A DNA stretch of 64,000 bases from Pseudomonas sp. SCA2728.1_7 (GTDB lineage Bacteria > Pseudomonadota > Gammaproteobacteria > Pseudomonadales > Pseudomonadaceae), in the NCBI RefSeq assembly GCF_018138145.1, contig NZ_CP073104.1, positions 2,542,001 through 2,606,000 on the forward strand. Direction: 5' to 3'. Under the pieces are notes generated by a model that did not search any database, was not told where the DNA came from, and saw nothing but the letters and a program-made list of their open reading frames with translations. Shown here in pieces: positions 17,901-27,831 of the stretch (the stretch's first letter is position 1; each line of letters opens with the position of its first letter). Position numbers and translations under genes: made by a program.

Positions 17901-18066
17901 TCCCCCTCAAGGCAAGTTTCCTGCGGGCTCTGATTTGGCACGCACGAAAAACGCAGCTCGGGATAAACCGGCTGCGCGAATAATCTTGTCATCGGTTTCG
18001 CCGGCAGGAATCCAACCGCAGATTCCGCACTGAAGCCGACACTGTCCCTTATCTCTGGCACCGACT

Positions 18067-18094
18067 ATTGATCTTGGGCCTTTGGCAAAAGTTC
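18067..18094 (-). promoter_or_regulatory. Possible second AlgU-type promoter
   Basis: GAACTT (18094-18089), spacer of 17, TCAAT (18071-18067). The -35 is perfect, the -10 is weaker. Distal to the first promoter and pointing at algU. Confidence 0.45.
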
Positions 18095-18372
18095 CAATTA
18101 TTTATAGTCGCCACCACCCGACATTGGGCAACCCTGTGCTGAAAAAGTCTGTTTCAGTGCCGATACAGTCGCCTTTTCCCCAAACGGAGGAAAAAAACTT
18201 CCGACGAAGCACCCGTTTTTTCCCTTCACAGTAGTTTCACAATGCCATATCGGCCCGGCTATTGTGCCGCCCCACCCCTCTATATACTAGTGGGCTGTGT
18301 GGCTGTCTTGACTCGCCGATCCAGCTGTCTTGCGCCACCCCCGACCCGGGTCGCTTTGAGCGGAATCCTGTA

Positions 18373-19989
18373 ATGAGCCAACAATTCCAACATGATGTTC
18401 TGGTCATAGGCAGCGGTGCTGCCGGTTTGAGTCTCGCGCTGACCCTGCCGGGTCATTTGCGCATTGCCGTATTGAGTAAAGGCGATCTCGCCAACGGTTC
18501 GACTTTCTGGGCCCAGGGTGGCGTTGCCGCCGTGCTCGACGACACCGATACTGTCGAATCCCATGTAGAGGACACCCTGAACGCCGGTGGCGGTCTGTGC
18601 CATGAAGATGCCGTGCGCTTCACCGTGGAGCACAGCCGCGAAGCCATCCAGTGGCTGATCGACCAAGGTGTTCCGTTCACCCGCGACGATCAATCCGGCA
18701 CTGAAGATGGCGGGTTCGAATTCCATCTGACCCGCGAAGGCGGTCACAGCCACCGTCGCATCATCCATGCGGCCGATGCTACCGGTGCCGCAATCTTCAA
18801 AACTTTGCTGACTCAGGCCAAAGAGCGTTCGAATATCGAGTTGCTGGAGCAGCGGGTTGCCGTTGATCTGATCACCGAACGACGCTTGGGCATGGACGGC
18901 GAGCGCTGCCTCGGCGCCTACGTACTCAACCGCAAGACCGGTGAAGTCGACACTTACGGCGCACGCTTTGTGATTCTGGCCTCGGGCGGCGCCGCCAAAG
19001 TCTACCTCTATACCAGCAATCCCGATGGCGCCTGCGGTGACGGCATCGCCATGGCCTGGCGCTCGGGCTGCCGGGTGGCGAATCTGGAATTCAACCAGTT
19101 CCACCCGACCTGCCTCTATCACCCGCAGGCCAAGAGTTTTCTGATCACCGAAGCCCTGCGCGGCGAAGGCGCGTATTTGAAGCTGCCCAATGGCGAACGC
19201 TTCATGTCCCGCTTCGACAAGCGCGCCGAACTGGCGCCGCGCGACATCGTCGCCCGCGCCATCGACCATGAAATGAAGCGCTTGGGTGTCGACTGCGTTT
19301 ATCTCGATATCAGCCACAAACCCGAAGCGTTCATTAAAAGTCACTTCCCGACTGTTTATGAGCGCTGCCTCGGTTTCGGCATCGACATCACCAAGCAGCC
19401 GATCCCGGTCGTACCGGCCGCGCATTACACCTGCGGCGGCGTGATGGTTGATCAGAATGGCCGCACCGATGTGCCCGGCCTGTACGCCATCGGTGAAACC
19501 AGCTTCACCGGCCTGCACGGCGCCAACCGCATGGCCAGCAACTCGCTGCTGGAATGTTTTGTTTATGCGCGCTCGGCCGCGGCGGACATCCTCGCGCAAC
19601 TGGACGATGTCACCGCGCCAAACGCCCTGCCCGCGTGGGATGCCAGCCAGGTGACCGATTCCGACGAAGACGTGATCATCGCGCACAACTGGGATGAACT
19701 GCGGCGGTTCATGTGGGACTACGTCGGCATCGTGCGCACCAACAAGCGCCTGCAACGGGCGCAACACCGCGTGCGCCTGCTGCTGGACGAGATCGACGAG
19801 TTCTACAGCAACTACCGAGTAAGCAGAGACCTGATTGAGTTGAGGAACCTTGCTCAGGTAGCTGAACTGATGATCCAGTCAGCGATGGAACGCAAGGAAT
19901 CCCGCGGTCTGCACTACACCCTCGACTATCCAGACATGCTGCCCGAGGCGCTCGACACTATTCTGGTGCCGCCCACCTACGTCGGCTGA
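18373..19989 (+). CDS. nadB: L-aspartate oxidase
   Basis: 538 residues from the ATG at 18373; a longer open frame upstream lacks family sequence. FAD-binding Rossmann motif [15 protein letters not shown] at about 10-24, STFWAQGG, then [13 protein letters not shown] and [21 protein letters not shown] typical of NadB/SdhA flavoproteins. It oxidises L-aspartate to iminoaspartate for NAD synthesis. Divergent from algU, as in other pseudomonads. Its last 32 bases overlap the convergent ygfX gene. Confidence 0.97.
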   Translation: MSQQFQHDVLVIGSGAAGLSLALTLPGHLRIAVLSKGDLANGSTFWAQGGVAAVLDDTDTVESHVEDTLNAGGGLCHEDAVRFTVEHSREAIQWLIDQGVPFTRDDQSGTEDGGFEFHLTREGGHSHRRIIHAADATGAAIFKTLLTQAKERSNIELLEQRVAVDLITERRLGMDGERCLGAYVLNRKTGEVDTYGARFVILASGGAAKVYLYTSNPDGACGDGIAMAWRSGCRVANLEFNQFHPTCLYHPQAKSFLITEALRGEGAYLKLPNGERFMSRFDKRAELAPRDIVARAIDHEMKRLGVDCVYLDISHKPEAFIKSHFPTVYERCLGFGIDITKQPIPVVPAAHYTCGGVMVDQNGRTDVPGLYAIGETSFTGLHGANRMASNSLLECFVYARSAAADILAQLDDVTAPNALPAWDASQVTDSDEDVIIAHNWDELRRFMWDYVGIVRTNKRLQRAQHRVRLLLDEIDEFYSNYRVSRDLIELRNLAQVAELMIQSAMERKESRGLHYTLDYPDMLPEALDTILVPPTYVG

Positions 19990-20410
19990 ACTTGAGCCGT
20001 ACTCGCAGGCGCCGGTGCAAATCCGCCGCCTGCGAGTCCCTTGGTACGCAGATTGATCTGACCCGCAATTCCCCGCGCAGACGAAAACGCAACACCACGA
20101 TCAACGGCAGCGCCAGGCTGTCCGGCCTCAACTGCACGGCTTGCCAACCATTGGCCAGATTCCACAACTGCCAGCCATCGGCATCGCGGCGTAATCCGCA
20201 GAAAGCCGTTCGGTGAGTCAGCAGAATCTGCCGAGGCAACACCCAAAACCCGTGAAGCAGACAGCCAAAAGCCCCGAGCACGCTGGCCCAGAGTGGAATA
20301 GAGAGCAGAAACAGAGCGCCCAGCGCGAACGCCTGGGCCAACAGATAAGCCGCCAGCAACTGCCGTGAGGCATGCCAGCGGCATTCGAACGTGTTACTTG
20401 GGCTGGACAC
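19958..20410 (-). CDS. YgfX/CptA-like inner-membrane protein
   Basis: 150 residues. Two close hydrophobic helices (about 18-37 and 40-57: [35 protein letters not shown]), then a basic soluble tail. Length, topology and position right behind sdhE identify the YgfX family. In E. coli YgfX was reported both as toxin partner of YgfY/CptB and as a protein linked to flavinylation; neither is proven here. Overlaps sdhE by 17 bases and the 3' end of convergent nadB by 32 bases. Confidence 0.8.
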   Translation of the reverse strand: MSSPSNTFECRWHASRQLLAAYLLAQAFALGALFLLSIPLWASVLGAFGCLLHGFWVLPRQILLTHRTAFCGLRRDADGWQLWNLANGWQAVQLRPDSLALPLIVVLRFRLRGELRVRSICVPRDSQAADLHRRLRVRLKFSRRRWAAPE

Positions 20411-20648
20411 GGTCCAGGATCATGCGAACCATGCGCTGCAGTTCCGGATCTTCAGACTCGCTGCGCTCCATGAACCAGCCGAACATGTCCTGATCCTCGC
20501 ACTCCAACAGGCGAACATACAACGCACGATCCACCTCGTTCAGATCGGCATAAACCTCTTTCACGAACGGCACCAGCAACACGTCAAGCTCAAGCATGCC
20601 GCGACGGCTGTGCCAAAAGAGGCGATTCAGTTCAACTTGTTCGACCAT
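20394..20648 (-). CDS. sdhE: FAD assembly factor SdhE
   Basis: 84 residues from the ATG at 20648, with GGAGGGCTCC-type RBS upstream. The family motif [14 protein letters not shown] includes the conserved RGxxE-like segment needed for covalent FAD attachment to SdhA; the rest is the small helical bundle ([14 protein letters not shown]). Co-transcribed and overlapping with ygfX. Gene order nadB / ygfX-sdhE / ygfZ is typical for Pseudomonas. Confidence 0.93.
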   Translation of the reverse strand: MVEQVELNRLFWHSRRGMLELDVLLVPFVKEVYADLNEVDRALYVRLLECEDQDMFGWFMERSESEDPELQRMVRMILDRVQPK

Positions 20649-20798
20649 GGAGCCCTCCTCAAATTTGGCGGCAAGTATACAGCCCCGGGACAGGTCGCAC
20701 AGTCGGCTTTGGTCGGGGACCACCGATCCTTTATCAACTACCCATTTCAACAACGCGCCCTTATGATGTGCCCCAGTCTATTTACCCTGCGATGACCC

Positions 20799-21740
20799 AT
20801 GGCCGATTCTGCTTTTTTCTGCACCCTGTCTCATGAAGGCGTTCTCGCGGTTCGCGGCGCGGATGCCGGAAAATTCCTGCAAGGCCAGTTGACCTGCAAC
20901 CTCAATTACCTCAGCGACAACCGTGCCAGCCTTGGCGCCCGTTGCACACAGAAAGGCCGGATGCAGTCGAGCTTCCGCATTCTGCTCGAAAGTGACGGTG
21001 TGGTTCTGGCGATGGCCAGTGAGCTGCTGGAGCCGCAACTGGCGGACCTGAAAAAGTACGCGGTGTTCTCCAAATCGAAACTGACCGACGAAAGTGCCAC
21101 TTGGGTGCGCTTCGGTCTGGCCCATGACGACAACGCCTTGACCAGCCTCGGCCTGGAGTTGCCAGCAGAAACCGACAGCGTCGTGCGTCACGAAGGCCTG
21201 ATTGCGATTCGCGTCTCGCCGGATCGCGCCGAGCTCTGGGCACCGGCCGATCAGGCTGACGCGATCAAAGCAAAATTGTCCGCGGCCCTGCCTGAAACCG
21301 AGCTGAATCAATGGCTGCTCGGCCAGATCCGCGCCGGTATCGGCCAGGTCATGCCGAGCACCCGCGAGCTGTTCATCCCGCAGATGCTCAACCTGCAAGC
21401 CGTCGGCGGCGTGAGTTTCAAGAAAGGCTGCTACACCGGCCAGGAAATCGTTGCGCGCATGCAGTACCTGGGCAAACTCAAGCGTCGTCTGTATCGCTTG
21501 AGCCTGGACGCCGCTGACTTGCCGGAGCCTGGCACACAACTGTTTGCGCCGAGCCACAACAGCGCCATTGGTGAAGTGGTGCTGGCCGCCAACGCCGGGC
21601 AAAACATTGAACTCCTGGCGGTGCTGCAGGCCGAAGCTGCCGAAGCCGGTGATTTGCATTTGGGCGCTCTTGAAGGCCCGGCGCTGCATCTGCTCGACCT
21701 GCCTTATGAACTGGATCGCGACCGCGAAATCCAGCGCTGA
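20799..21740 (+). CDS. ygfZ: Folate-binding YgfZ, Fe-S cluster/tRNA modification helper
   Basis: 313 residues, GcvT-like fold. The signature KKGCYTGQEIVAR with its conserved Cys is visible at about 207-219. The family binds folate and supports assembly or repair of certain Fe-S enzymes, including MiaB for tRNA thiomethylation. Divergent from sdhE. 35 bases separate it from the HDOD gene, so the two may share a transcript. Confidence 0.92.
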   Translation: MADSAFFCTLSHEGVLAVRGADAGKFLQGQLTCNLNYLSDNRASLGARCTQKGRMQSSFRILLESDGVVLAMASELLEPQLADLKKYAVFSKSKLTDESATWVRFGLAHDDNALTSLGLELPAETDSVVRHEGLIAIRVSPDRAELWAPADQADAIKAKLSAALPETELNQWLLGQIRAGIGQVMPSTRELFIPQMLNLQAVGGVSFKKGCYTGQEIVARMQYLGKLKRRLYRLSLDAADLPEPGTQLFAPSHNSAIGEVVLAANAGQNIELLAVLQAEAAEAGDLHLGALEGPALHLLDLPYELDRDREIQR

Positions 21741-21775
21741 TCGCAGCATTTGTTGCAACACCCTAGAGAGTTTAA

Positions 21776-22597
21776 ATGAGCGAACTGGCGGAAAAAGTCC
21801 AACAGGATTTGGTTGAGGCCATCGATAACGATGACCTGGTTCTGCCCACGTTGCCGGAAGTGGCCCTGCAGATTCGCAAGGCCGCTGAAGACCCGGAGAT
21901 CAGCGTCAGCGACCTGAGCAAAGTGATCGGCCGTGACACGGCGCTGTCGGCGCGCCTGATCAAAGTGGTCAACAGCCCGTTGCTGCGCGCCGCACAGGAA
22001 GTCACCGACCTGCACACGGCCATCACCCGGCTGGGCATCAACTACAGCAGCAACCTGGCGATCGGTCTGGTGATGGAGCAGATCTTCCACGCCCGCTCCG
22101 AGGTGGTCGAACAAAAGATGCGCGAAGTCTGGCGCAAGAGCCTGGAAATTGCCGGGGTCAGTTATGCGCTGTGCCGCCGCTACACGCAGCTCAAGCCCGA
22201 TCAGGCAGCGCTCGGCGGGCTGGTGCACCAGATCGGCGTGTTGCCGATTCTGACCTATGCCGAAGACCACTATGAACTACTGTCCGACCCGGTCAGCCTC
22301 AACCATGTGATCGATCACATTCATCCGCTACTGGGTGACAAGTTGCTGCGCGTCTGGGAGTTCCCGGAGCGACTGGTGGAATTGCCGGGGCGCTATCAGG
22401 ACTTCAAGCGCGACTCGACTGCAATTGACTATGTCGATCTGGTGCAGGTGGCGAGCCTGTATTGCCACAAGGACACTGATCACCCTTTTGCGCGGATTGA
22501 TCCAATGACAGTTCCGGCGTTCAGAAAGCTTGGGATTGATCCGGAAAACAAAGCGCTGTGTGAAGATCTGGAAGAATCGCGGACGATGTTTTACTGA
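21776..22597 (+). CDS. HDOD-domain protein
   Basis: 273 residues. HDOD domain from about 15 to 215: DDLVLPTLPEVALQIRKAAEDP, SVSDLSKVIGRDTALSARLIKVVNSP, AITRLGINYSSNLAIGLVME. HDOD proteins are HD-superfamily relatives without the phosphohydrolase metal site and usually act in signalling output or regulation. No extra domain is present. Function unknown; PAO1 has the same gene in this place. Confidence 0.9.
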   Translation: MSELAEKVQQDLVEAIDNDDLVLPTLPEVALQIRKAAEDPEISVSDLSKVIGRDTALSARLIKVVNSPLLRAAQEVTDLHTAITRLGINYSSNLAIGLVMEQIFHARSEVVEQKMREVWRKSLEIAGVSYALCRRYTQLKPDQAALGGLVHQIGVLPILTYAEDHYELLSDPVSLNHVIDHIHPLLGDKLLRVWEFPERLVELPGRYQDFKRDSTAIDYVDLVQVASLYCHKDTDHPFARIDPMTVPAFRKLGIDPENKALCEDLEESRTMFY

Positions 22598-22617
22598 TCC
22601 GAAACTTTATTGTGGCC

Positions 22618-22680
22618 ATCGCGAGCAGGCTCACTCCTACAGGAGAACGCGTTCCAGTGTAGGAGTGAGCCTGCTCGCGA
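22618..22680. repeat. REP pair, CACTCCTACA family
   Basis: Two inverted units (TCGCGAGCAGGCTCACTCCTACA and its complement) about 17 bases apart, between the convergent HDOD gene and tctE. Differs from the CGCTCCCACA family in the tail. Confidence 0.85.
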
Positions 22681-22705
22681 AGGGGCCTGCAAGAACACCG
22701 CAGAA

Positions 22706-24091
22706 TCACCCGGCAATAAAACTGACCCGCACCTTCAACCCCGCCTGCTCGCCATCATGCAGACTGATCTGCGCCAGATGCGCCCGGCAAATCTCACCGA
22801 CAATCGCCAATCCCAGCCCAGAACCCGCCACCTGCTGATTGCGCCGGTAGAACCGCTCAAACACCCGATCGCGCTCTTCCAGCGGGATGCCCGGTCCGTC
22901 ATCTTCCACTTCAAGTATTGCCGGCGCGGTTACCCGCAAAATCACATTGCCGCCCGGCGGCGTGTGCGCCAGGGCGTTGTCCACCAGATTGCTCAGCAAC
23001 TCATTCAACAACGTCGGTTCACCGCGCAACCACACCGGCTCATCCGCCTCCAGCGCCAGCGCCACCCCGCGCTTGTGCGCCAACGGCGCCATGGCCATGC
23101 CCAGTTCCCGGGCCAACTGACTCAGATCGAGCAACTGTGCGCCGCCCTCGGCAATCGCCCGGGCACCATTTTCAACGCGCGCCAGCGACAGCAACTGATT
23201 GGCCAGATGGGTCAGGCGATCGGTGCTTTGCGCCGAAGACTCCAATGTCGTGCGCCACGTCTCGGGCTCGTTCGAACGCAGGCCCAATTCAAGCCGCGCC
23301 TTCAGCGCCGCCAATGGCGTGCGCAACTCATGGGCCGCATCGGCGATGAACTGCGCCTGCCGTTCGAACTGACCACGCAAGCGCTCGGTGAAATGATTGA
23401 GCCCGCGCACCAAAGGCCACAGCTCATGCTGCACTTCAACCAATGGCAGCGGCCGCAAGTCGTCGGGCTGACGCTCTTCCACCGCTGTACGCAAACGCTC
23501 CAACGGGCGCAATGCGGCACTGACCGCAAACCACACCAGCAGCAACGCTCCGATCGCCAACATGCCCAGGCGCAGCAAAGTATCGGCCGCCAGACTGCGC
23601 GCCATGCTCACCCGTGCTTCATCGGTTTCGGCGACGCGGATTTCCGCCATGCCGTTCATGTTCGGTTCGGTCACCGCTTTCAGCAGGCTGACCACGCGCA
23701 CGTTCTGCCCTTTGTAGGTGGCGTTGTAGAACCGCGCCAACGCTGGATAACTGTCGGTTCGCGGCGTCCCCGGCGGCGGCCCGGGCAGGTTTTCATAGCC
23801 GGAAATCAGCTTCTGATGGATGTCATTGACCTGATAGTAAATCCGCCCGGCGCTGTCATAAGCGAAGGTATCGAGTGCCACGTAAGGCACATCGGCGCTC
23901 AGTGTGCCGTCTCGTTGCGACAAGCCAGCAGCGATGGTCCGCGCCGAGGCCAGCAACGTGCGGTCATACGCGGTGTCGGCGGCCTCGCGACCATTCCAAT
24001 AGGCGCTCAAACCACTGGCGAGCATCAACACCACCAGCAGCAATGCGAGATTCCACAGCAAGCGCCAGCGCAGGCTGCTGGGCTTATGCAT
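22706..24091 (-). CDS. tctE: Sensor histidine kinase TctE
   Basis: 461 residues from the ATG at 24091. TM1 at about 12-32, a periplasmic sensor of about 130 residues, TM2 at about 163-185, HAMP, H-box FIADAAHELRTPLAALKARL, N-box LLSNLVDNALAHTP, and ATP-lid DDGPGIPLEERDRVFERFYR, GSGLGLAIV. Orthologues sense tricarboxylates and phosphorylate TctD. Overlaps tctD by 8 bases; the pair is divergent from opdH-tctCBA, its expected target. Confidence 0.93.
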   Translation of the reverse strand: MHKPSSLRWRLLWNLALLLVVLMLASGLSAYWNGREAADTAYDRTLLASARTIAAGLSQRDGTLSADVPYVALDTFAYDSAGRIYYQVNDIHQKLISGYENLPGPPPGTPRTDSYPALARFYNATYKGQNVRVVSLLKAVTEPNMNGMAEIRVAETDEARVSMARSLAADTLLRLGMLAIGALLLVWFAVSAALRPLERLRTAVEERQPDDLRPLPLVEVQHELWPLVRGLNHFTERLRGQFERQAQFIADAAHELRTPLAALKARLELGLRSNEPETWRTTLESSAQSTDRLTHLANQLLSLARVENGARAIAEGGAQLLDLSQLARELGMAMAPLAHKRGVALALEADEPVWLRGEPTLLNELLSNLVDNALAHTPPGGNVILRVTAPAILEVEDDGPGIPLEERDRVFERFYRRNQQVAGSGLGLAIVGEICRAHLAQISLHDGEQAGLKVRVSFIAG

Positions 24092-24755
24092 CGCGGCTTT
24101 CCAGCAGGTAACCGAGACCACGGAAAGTCACGATGGCGACGGGTTGGCCATCGAGTTTTTTGCGCAAACGGTGCACGTAGATTTCGATGGCGTCGGGGCT
24201 GGCCTCTTCATCGAGGCCGAATACCTGCGCGGCCAGTTGCTCCTTGCTCATGACTCGCCCCGGCCGGGCGATCAGTGCTTCCAGCACCGCTTGCTCGCGG
24301 GATGTCAGGGTCAGCAATTCTTCGCCAAGGGTGAAGCGCCGGGTGTCGAGGTCATAGGCCAGCACGCCACAACGTTGCTGGCGTTCACCACCCAGCACAC
24401 TGCGGCGCAGCAAGGCTTTGACCCGCGCCTCCAGTTCAGTCAGTTCGAACGGTTTGGCAAGGTAATCGTCGGCACCGAGATTAAGGCCGTGGACGCGATC
24501 CTTCACATCGCTGCGCGCGGTGAGCATCAGCACCGGCAGATTTTTTCCACGTGCGCGCAACCGCGCCAGCACCTCGAAACCGTCCATGCGCGGCAGACCG
24601 ACATCGAGGATCGCCACGGCGTATTCCTCACTGCCCAGCGCCAGATCGGCAGCCACGCCATCGTGCAACACATCCACGGTCAGACCGGTGCTCTTGAGCG
24701 CCTGAGCGACACTTTCGGCCAGTTGCAGATGGTCTTCGACGAGCAGGACACGCAT
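24084..24755 (-). CDS. tctD: Response regulator TctD (OmpR type)
   Basis: 223 residues: receiver domain with acidic pocket VEDH, phospho-acceptor D51 in ILDVGLPRMDG, the Thr in MLTARSD and Lys in LAKPFELTEL; then a winged-helix DNA-binding domain (about 125-220) ending FRGLGYLLE. In relatives TctD controls citrate/tricarboxylate uptake and carbon-source response. Operon with tctE; 236 bases separate it from the divergent opdH gene and should hold its binding sites. Confidence 0.94.
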   Translation of the reverse strand: MRVLLVEDHLQLAESVAQALKSTGLTVDVLHDGVAADLALGSEEYAVAILDVGLPRMDGFEVLARLRARGKNLPVLMLTARSDVKDRVHGLNLGADDYLAKPFELTELEARVKALLRRSVLGGERQQRCGVLAYDLDTRRFTLGEELLTLTSREQAVLEALIARPGRVMSKEQLAAQVFGLDEEASPDAIEIYVHRLRKKLDGQPVAIVTFRGLGYLLESRDA

Positions 24756-24991
24756 GGATTTTTACCTCGTTCAGGGATGGCCAACGCCACGCTTTGCCGC
24801 GGAGTTTACAGCCGCAACCGCCGCTGTGAAGCCCGAAAACCTTGAAAGTCTGCTGAAAGGTTAGCGAAAGGTTAGCTCGTTACAGTCGGCCCACGGACAG
24901 TTCCGACTGCCGTCGCTGATGCCACACAGCGCAAAGAAAAACGCCTCGAAGCGTTTTCGACCAATAAGAACAATAAACGGAGTACACCCGC

Positions 24992-26284
24992 ATGCCGTCC
25001 ATGCAGCCTCAGGCGTCCACGCCTGTTCGCCTTTCCCGTTTCAGCCACACCGCCCTCGTCAGTGCCGCCGCCCTTGCCGGTTTTTCGCCGTTGAGTTTTG
25101 CCGACTTCATTGAAGACAGCAGCGCCACCTTCGAAACCCGCAACATGTATTTCAACCGTGACTTTCGCGATGGCACCAGCGCCCAGCAATCCAAGCGTGA
25201 CGAATGGGCTCAGGGTTTCATGCTCAATCTGCAATCGGGTTACACCGACGGCACCGTGGGGTTCGGTGTCGATGCTTTAGGCATGCTCGGCGTCAAACTC
25301 GATTCAAGCCCGGACCGCACCGGTACCGGCCTGCTGCCGACCCACGATGACGGGCGCGCGGCGGACGAGTACTCGAAAGTCGGCCTGACCGGCAAAGTGA
25401 AAATCTCTGCCACCGAACTTAAAATCGGCAGCCTGATTCCTGAACTGCCGATCCTCAAACCCAACGACGGGCGCATCCTGCCGCAGACCTTTGAAGGGGG
25501 TTTGCTGACCTCCAAAGAGATCAAGAACCTGACCTTCACCGGCGGCCGTCTGGAGAAAGCCAAGGATCGCGACAGCACCGATTTCGAAGACATCGCCCTG
25601 AACAACAAGAACAGCCGTTTCGCTGGCACCGCTGCCGGCAAGCACTTTGATTTTGGCGGCGTGGATTACAAGTTCACCGACAAGATCACCGGCAGTTACC
25701 ACTTCGCCCAACTCGACGAAGTCTACAACCAGCATTTCTTCGGCCTGGTTGCCTCGCGGCCGATGGGCCCGGGCACGTTTGCCACTGACCTGCGCTTTGC
25801 CGTCAGCGATGATCAGGGCGCAGCCCGTGGCGGCGAGATCGACAACCGCTCGCTCAACGGTCTGGTCAGCTACGCGCTGAGCGGGCACAAGTTCAGCGCC
25901 GGTTATCAGCACATGTCTGGCGACAGCGCTTTCCCTTACGTCGATGGCAGCGACCCGTATCTGGTCAACTTCGTGCAGATCAACGATTTCGCCGGCGCTG
26001 AAGAGCGCTCCTGGCAGGCTCGCTACGACTTCGACTTCGCCAAACTCGGCATCCCCGGTCTTAGCTTCATGAGTCGCTACTTGAGCGGTGACAACATCAA
26101 GCTCAAGAACGGTGAAGAAGGCAAAGAGTGGGAACGCAACACCGAGATCAAATATGTAGTACAAAGCGGCGCCTTGAAGGATGTCGCCGTGCGTTTGCGC
26201 AATGCCACTTACCGCTCCAACTACTCGGCTCGCGATGCAGACGAAGTGCGTTTGCTGGTGAGCTACAGCGTTGCCCTTTGGTAA
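24992..26284 (+). CDS. opdH: OprD-family porin OpdH, tricarboxylate uptake
   Basis: 430 residues, start with GGAG at good distance. Signal peptide ends around SFADFIEDS. The OprD pattern is plain: DSSATFETRNMYFNRDFRDG, WAQGFMLNLQSGYTDGTVGFGVDALGMLGVKLDS, a long barrel and terminal VSYSVALW with aromatic C-terminus. In PAO1 the homologue in this position (OpdH) admits cis-aconitate and other tricarboxylates. First gene of the uptake operon with tctCBA. Confidence 0.92.
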   Translation: MPSMQPQASTPVRLSRFSHTALVSAAALAGFSPLSFADFIEDSSATFETRNMYFNRDFRDGTSAQQSKRDEWAQGFMLNLQSGYTDGTVGFGVDALGMLGVKLDSSPDRTGTGLLPTHDDGRAADEYSKVGLTGKVKISATELKIGSLIPELPILKPNDGRILPQTFEGGLLTSKEIKNLTFTGGRLEKAKDRDSTDFEDIALNNKNSRFAGTAAGKHFDFGGVDYKFTDKITGSYHFAQLDEVYNQHFFGLVASRPMGPGTFATDLRFAVSDDQGAARGGEIDNRSLNGLVSYALSGHKFSAGYQHMSGDSAFPYVDGSDPYLVNFVQINDFAGAEERSWQARYDFDFAKLGIPGLSFMSRYLSGDNIKLKNGEEGKEWERNTEIKYVVQSGALKDVAVRLRNATYRSNYSARDADEVRLLVSYSVALW

Positions 26285-26337
26285 ATGCCCGTAAGTGAAA
26301 AACACGTCGAATAACAACAATGCCCGTGGAGAATCGA

Positions 26338-27315
26338 ATGAACCTGTCACTGCGTAAAGTTGCACTGGCCGCCAGTTGCATCCTGTTTGCCGGCCAACTG
26401 ATGGCTGAACCGAAACGTCCGGAATGTATCGCCCCGGCCTCCCCCGGCGGTGGTTTCGACCTGACCTGCAAACTGGTGCAAAGCGCACTGGTCAATCAGA
26501 AACTGCTGAGCAAACCGATGCGTGTGACCTACATGCCCGGCGGTGTCGGCGCGGTGGCGTACAACGCTGTGGTCGCGCAACGTCCGGCCGATGCCGGTAC
26601 GCTGGTGGCGTGGTCGAGCGGTTCGCTGTTGAACCTGGCCCAGGGCAAGTTCGGTCGCTTCGATGAGACCAACGTCCGCTGGTTGGCAGCGGTAGGCACG
26701 AGCTACGGCGCCATCGCGGTGAAAAGCGATTCGCCCTACAAGACCCTCGACGATCTCGTTCAGGCTCTGAAGAAAGATCCAAGCTCGGTGGTGATCGGTT
26801 CCGGCGGTACTGTCGGCAGCCAGGACTGGATGCAAACTGCACTGATCGCCAAGGCCGCCGGGATCAACCCACGCGACCTGCGTTATGTCGCCCTCGAAGG
26901 TGGCGGCGAAATCGCCACGGCCCTGCTCGGCGGGCACATCCAGGTCGGCAGCACAGACATCTCCGACTCCATGCCGCACATCCAGAGTGGCGACATGCGT
27001 CTGCTCGCGGTGTTCGCCGACAAGCGTCTCGACGAGCCGGAAATGAAAGACATTCCGACCGCTCGCGAGCAAGGCTACGACATCGTCTGGCCGGTGGTGC
27101 GCGGCTTCTACCTGGGGCCAAAAGTCAGCGACGAAGACTACGCCTGGTGGAAAGACTCGTTCGACAAACTGCTGGCCTCCGATGAGTTCGCCAAGCTGCG
27201 CGATCAGCGTGAACTGTTCCCGTTCGCCATGACTGGCCCGGAACTCGACACCTACGTGAAGAAACAGGTAGCGGACTACAAAGTGCTGGCCAAAGAGTTC
27301 GGCCTGATCCAGTGA
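26338..27315 (+). CDS. tctC: Tricarboxylate-binding periplasmic protein TctC
   Basis: 325 residues from the ATG at 26338, with GGAGAAT upstream. Signal peptide ending at LMAEPKRP. Bug/TctC fold: PASPGGGFDLTCKLVQ ligand loop, YMPGGVGAVAYN, SGGTVGSQDWMQ. It delivers citrate-like substrates to the TctAB permease. 53 bases behind opdH. Confidence 0.93.
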   Translation: MNLSLRKVALAASCILFAGQLMAEPKRPECIAPASPGGGFDLTCKLVQSALVNQKLLSKPMRVTYMPGGVGAVAYNAVVAQRPADAGTLVAWSSGSLLNLAQGKFGRFDETNVRWLAAVGTSYGAIAVKSDSPYKTLDDLVQALKKDPSSVVIGSGGTVGSQDWMQTALIAKAAGINPRDLRYVALEGGGEIATALLGGHIQVGSTDISDSMPHIQSGDMRLLAVFADKRLDEPEMKDIPTAREQGYDIVWPVVRGFYLGPKVSDEDYAWWKDSFDKLLASDEFAKLRDQRELFPFAMTGPELDTYVKKQVADYKVLAKEFGLIQ

Positions 27316-27371
27316 TCGCCTCTGTCTAGCGGCTGCGTTCCCGTTTGCGGGGACGCGGCACAGGAGCTCCC

Positions 27372-27830
27372 ATGCTTATTCAACGCATTTTCGCCTCCGT
27401 GCTGTTGCTGGTTTGCGCCGGCCTGGCACTGATGGCGTGGCCGTACCAAGCGGCCTTTTCCTACGAACCGGTCGGCCCGCGTGCCTTCCCTCTGCTGATG
27501 CTCGGCCTGATGGGCGCGGCGCTGCTGTACATGGTGTTTCGCCCGGCGCCGATCAAACACAGTGAAGACGAGCCGCCACTGGATCGCGAAACCCTGACCA
27601 AGATCGCCATTTGCGTCGCACTGCTGCTGGTGTTCGCCGGTCTCTTCGAACCGCTGGGTTTCATCCTCAGCAGCATCCTTATCGGTATTCCAATGGCGCG
27701 CCTGTATGGCGGTCGCTGGATGCCGAGCATCGTGGTGACCACGCTGATGGCCATCGGTCTGTACCTGCTGTTCGACCGTGTGATGGACGTTCCGCTGCCC
27801 CTTGGCCTGCTCGACGTGCTGGAGAACTGA
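27372..27830 (+). CDS. tctB: Tripartite tricarboxylate permease small subunit TctB
   Basis: 152 residues from the ATG at 27372 after CAGGAG. Four hydrophobic segments (about 5-24, 38-55, 79-96, 118-137) as expected for the small membrane subunit. It ends one base before the tctA start. Confidence 0.9.
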   Translation: MLIQRIFASVLLLVCAGLALMAWPYQAAFSYEPVGPRAFPLLMLGLMGAALLYMVFRPAPIKHSEDEPPLDRETLTKIAICVALLLVFAGLFEPLGFILSSILIGIPMARLYGGRWMPSIVVTTLMAIGLYLLFDRVMDVPLPLGLLDVLEN

Positions 27831-27831
27831 T

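Larger units (their letters stand above)
17815..18372. other. Divergent algU/nadB regulatory region
   Basis: 558 bases without a protein gene. It carries the two AlgU-type promoters described here on the minus strand. On the plus strand a TATATACTAG stretch at about 18281-18290 could serve as a -10 region for nadB. Confidence 0.5.

Noticed and set aside
18280..19767. 495-codon open frame opposite nadB
   Set aside because: Mirror frame of a GC-rich gene; no motifs, and nadB is complete on the plus strand.
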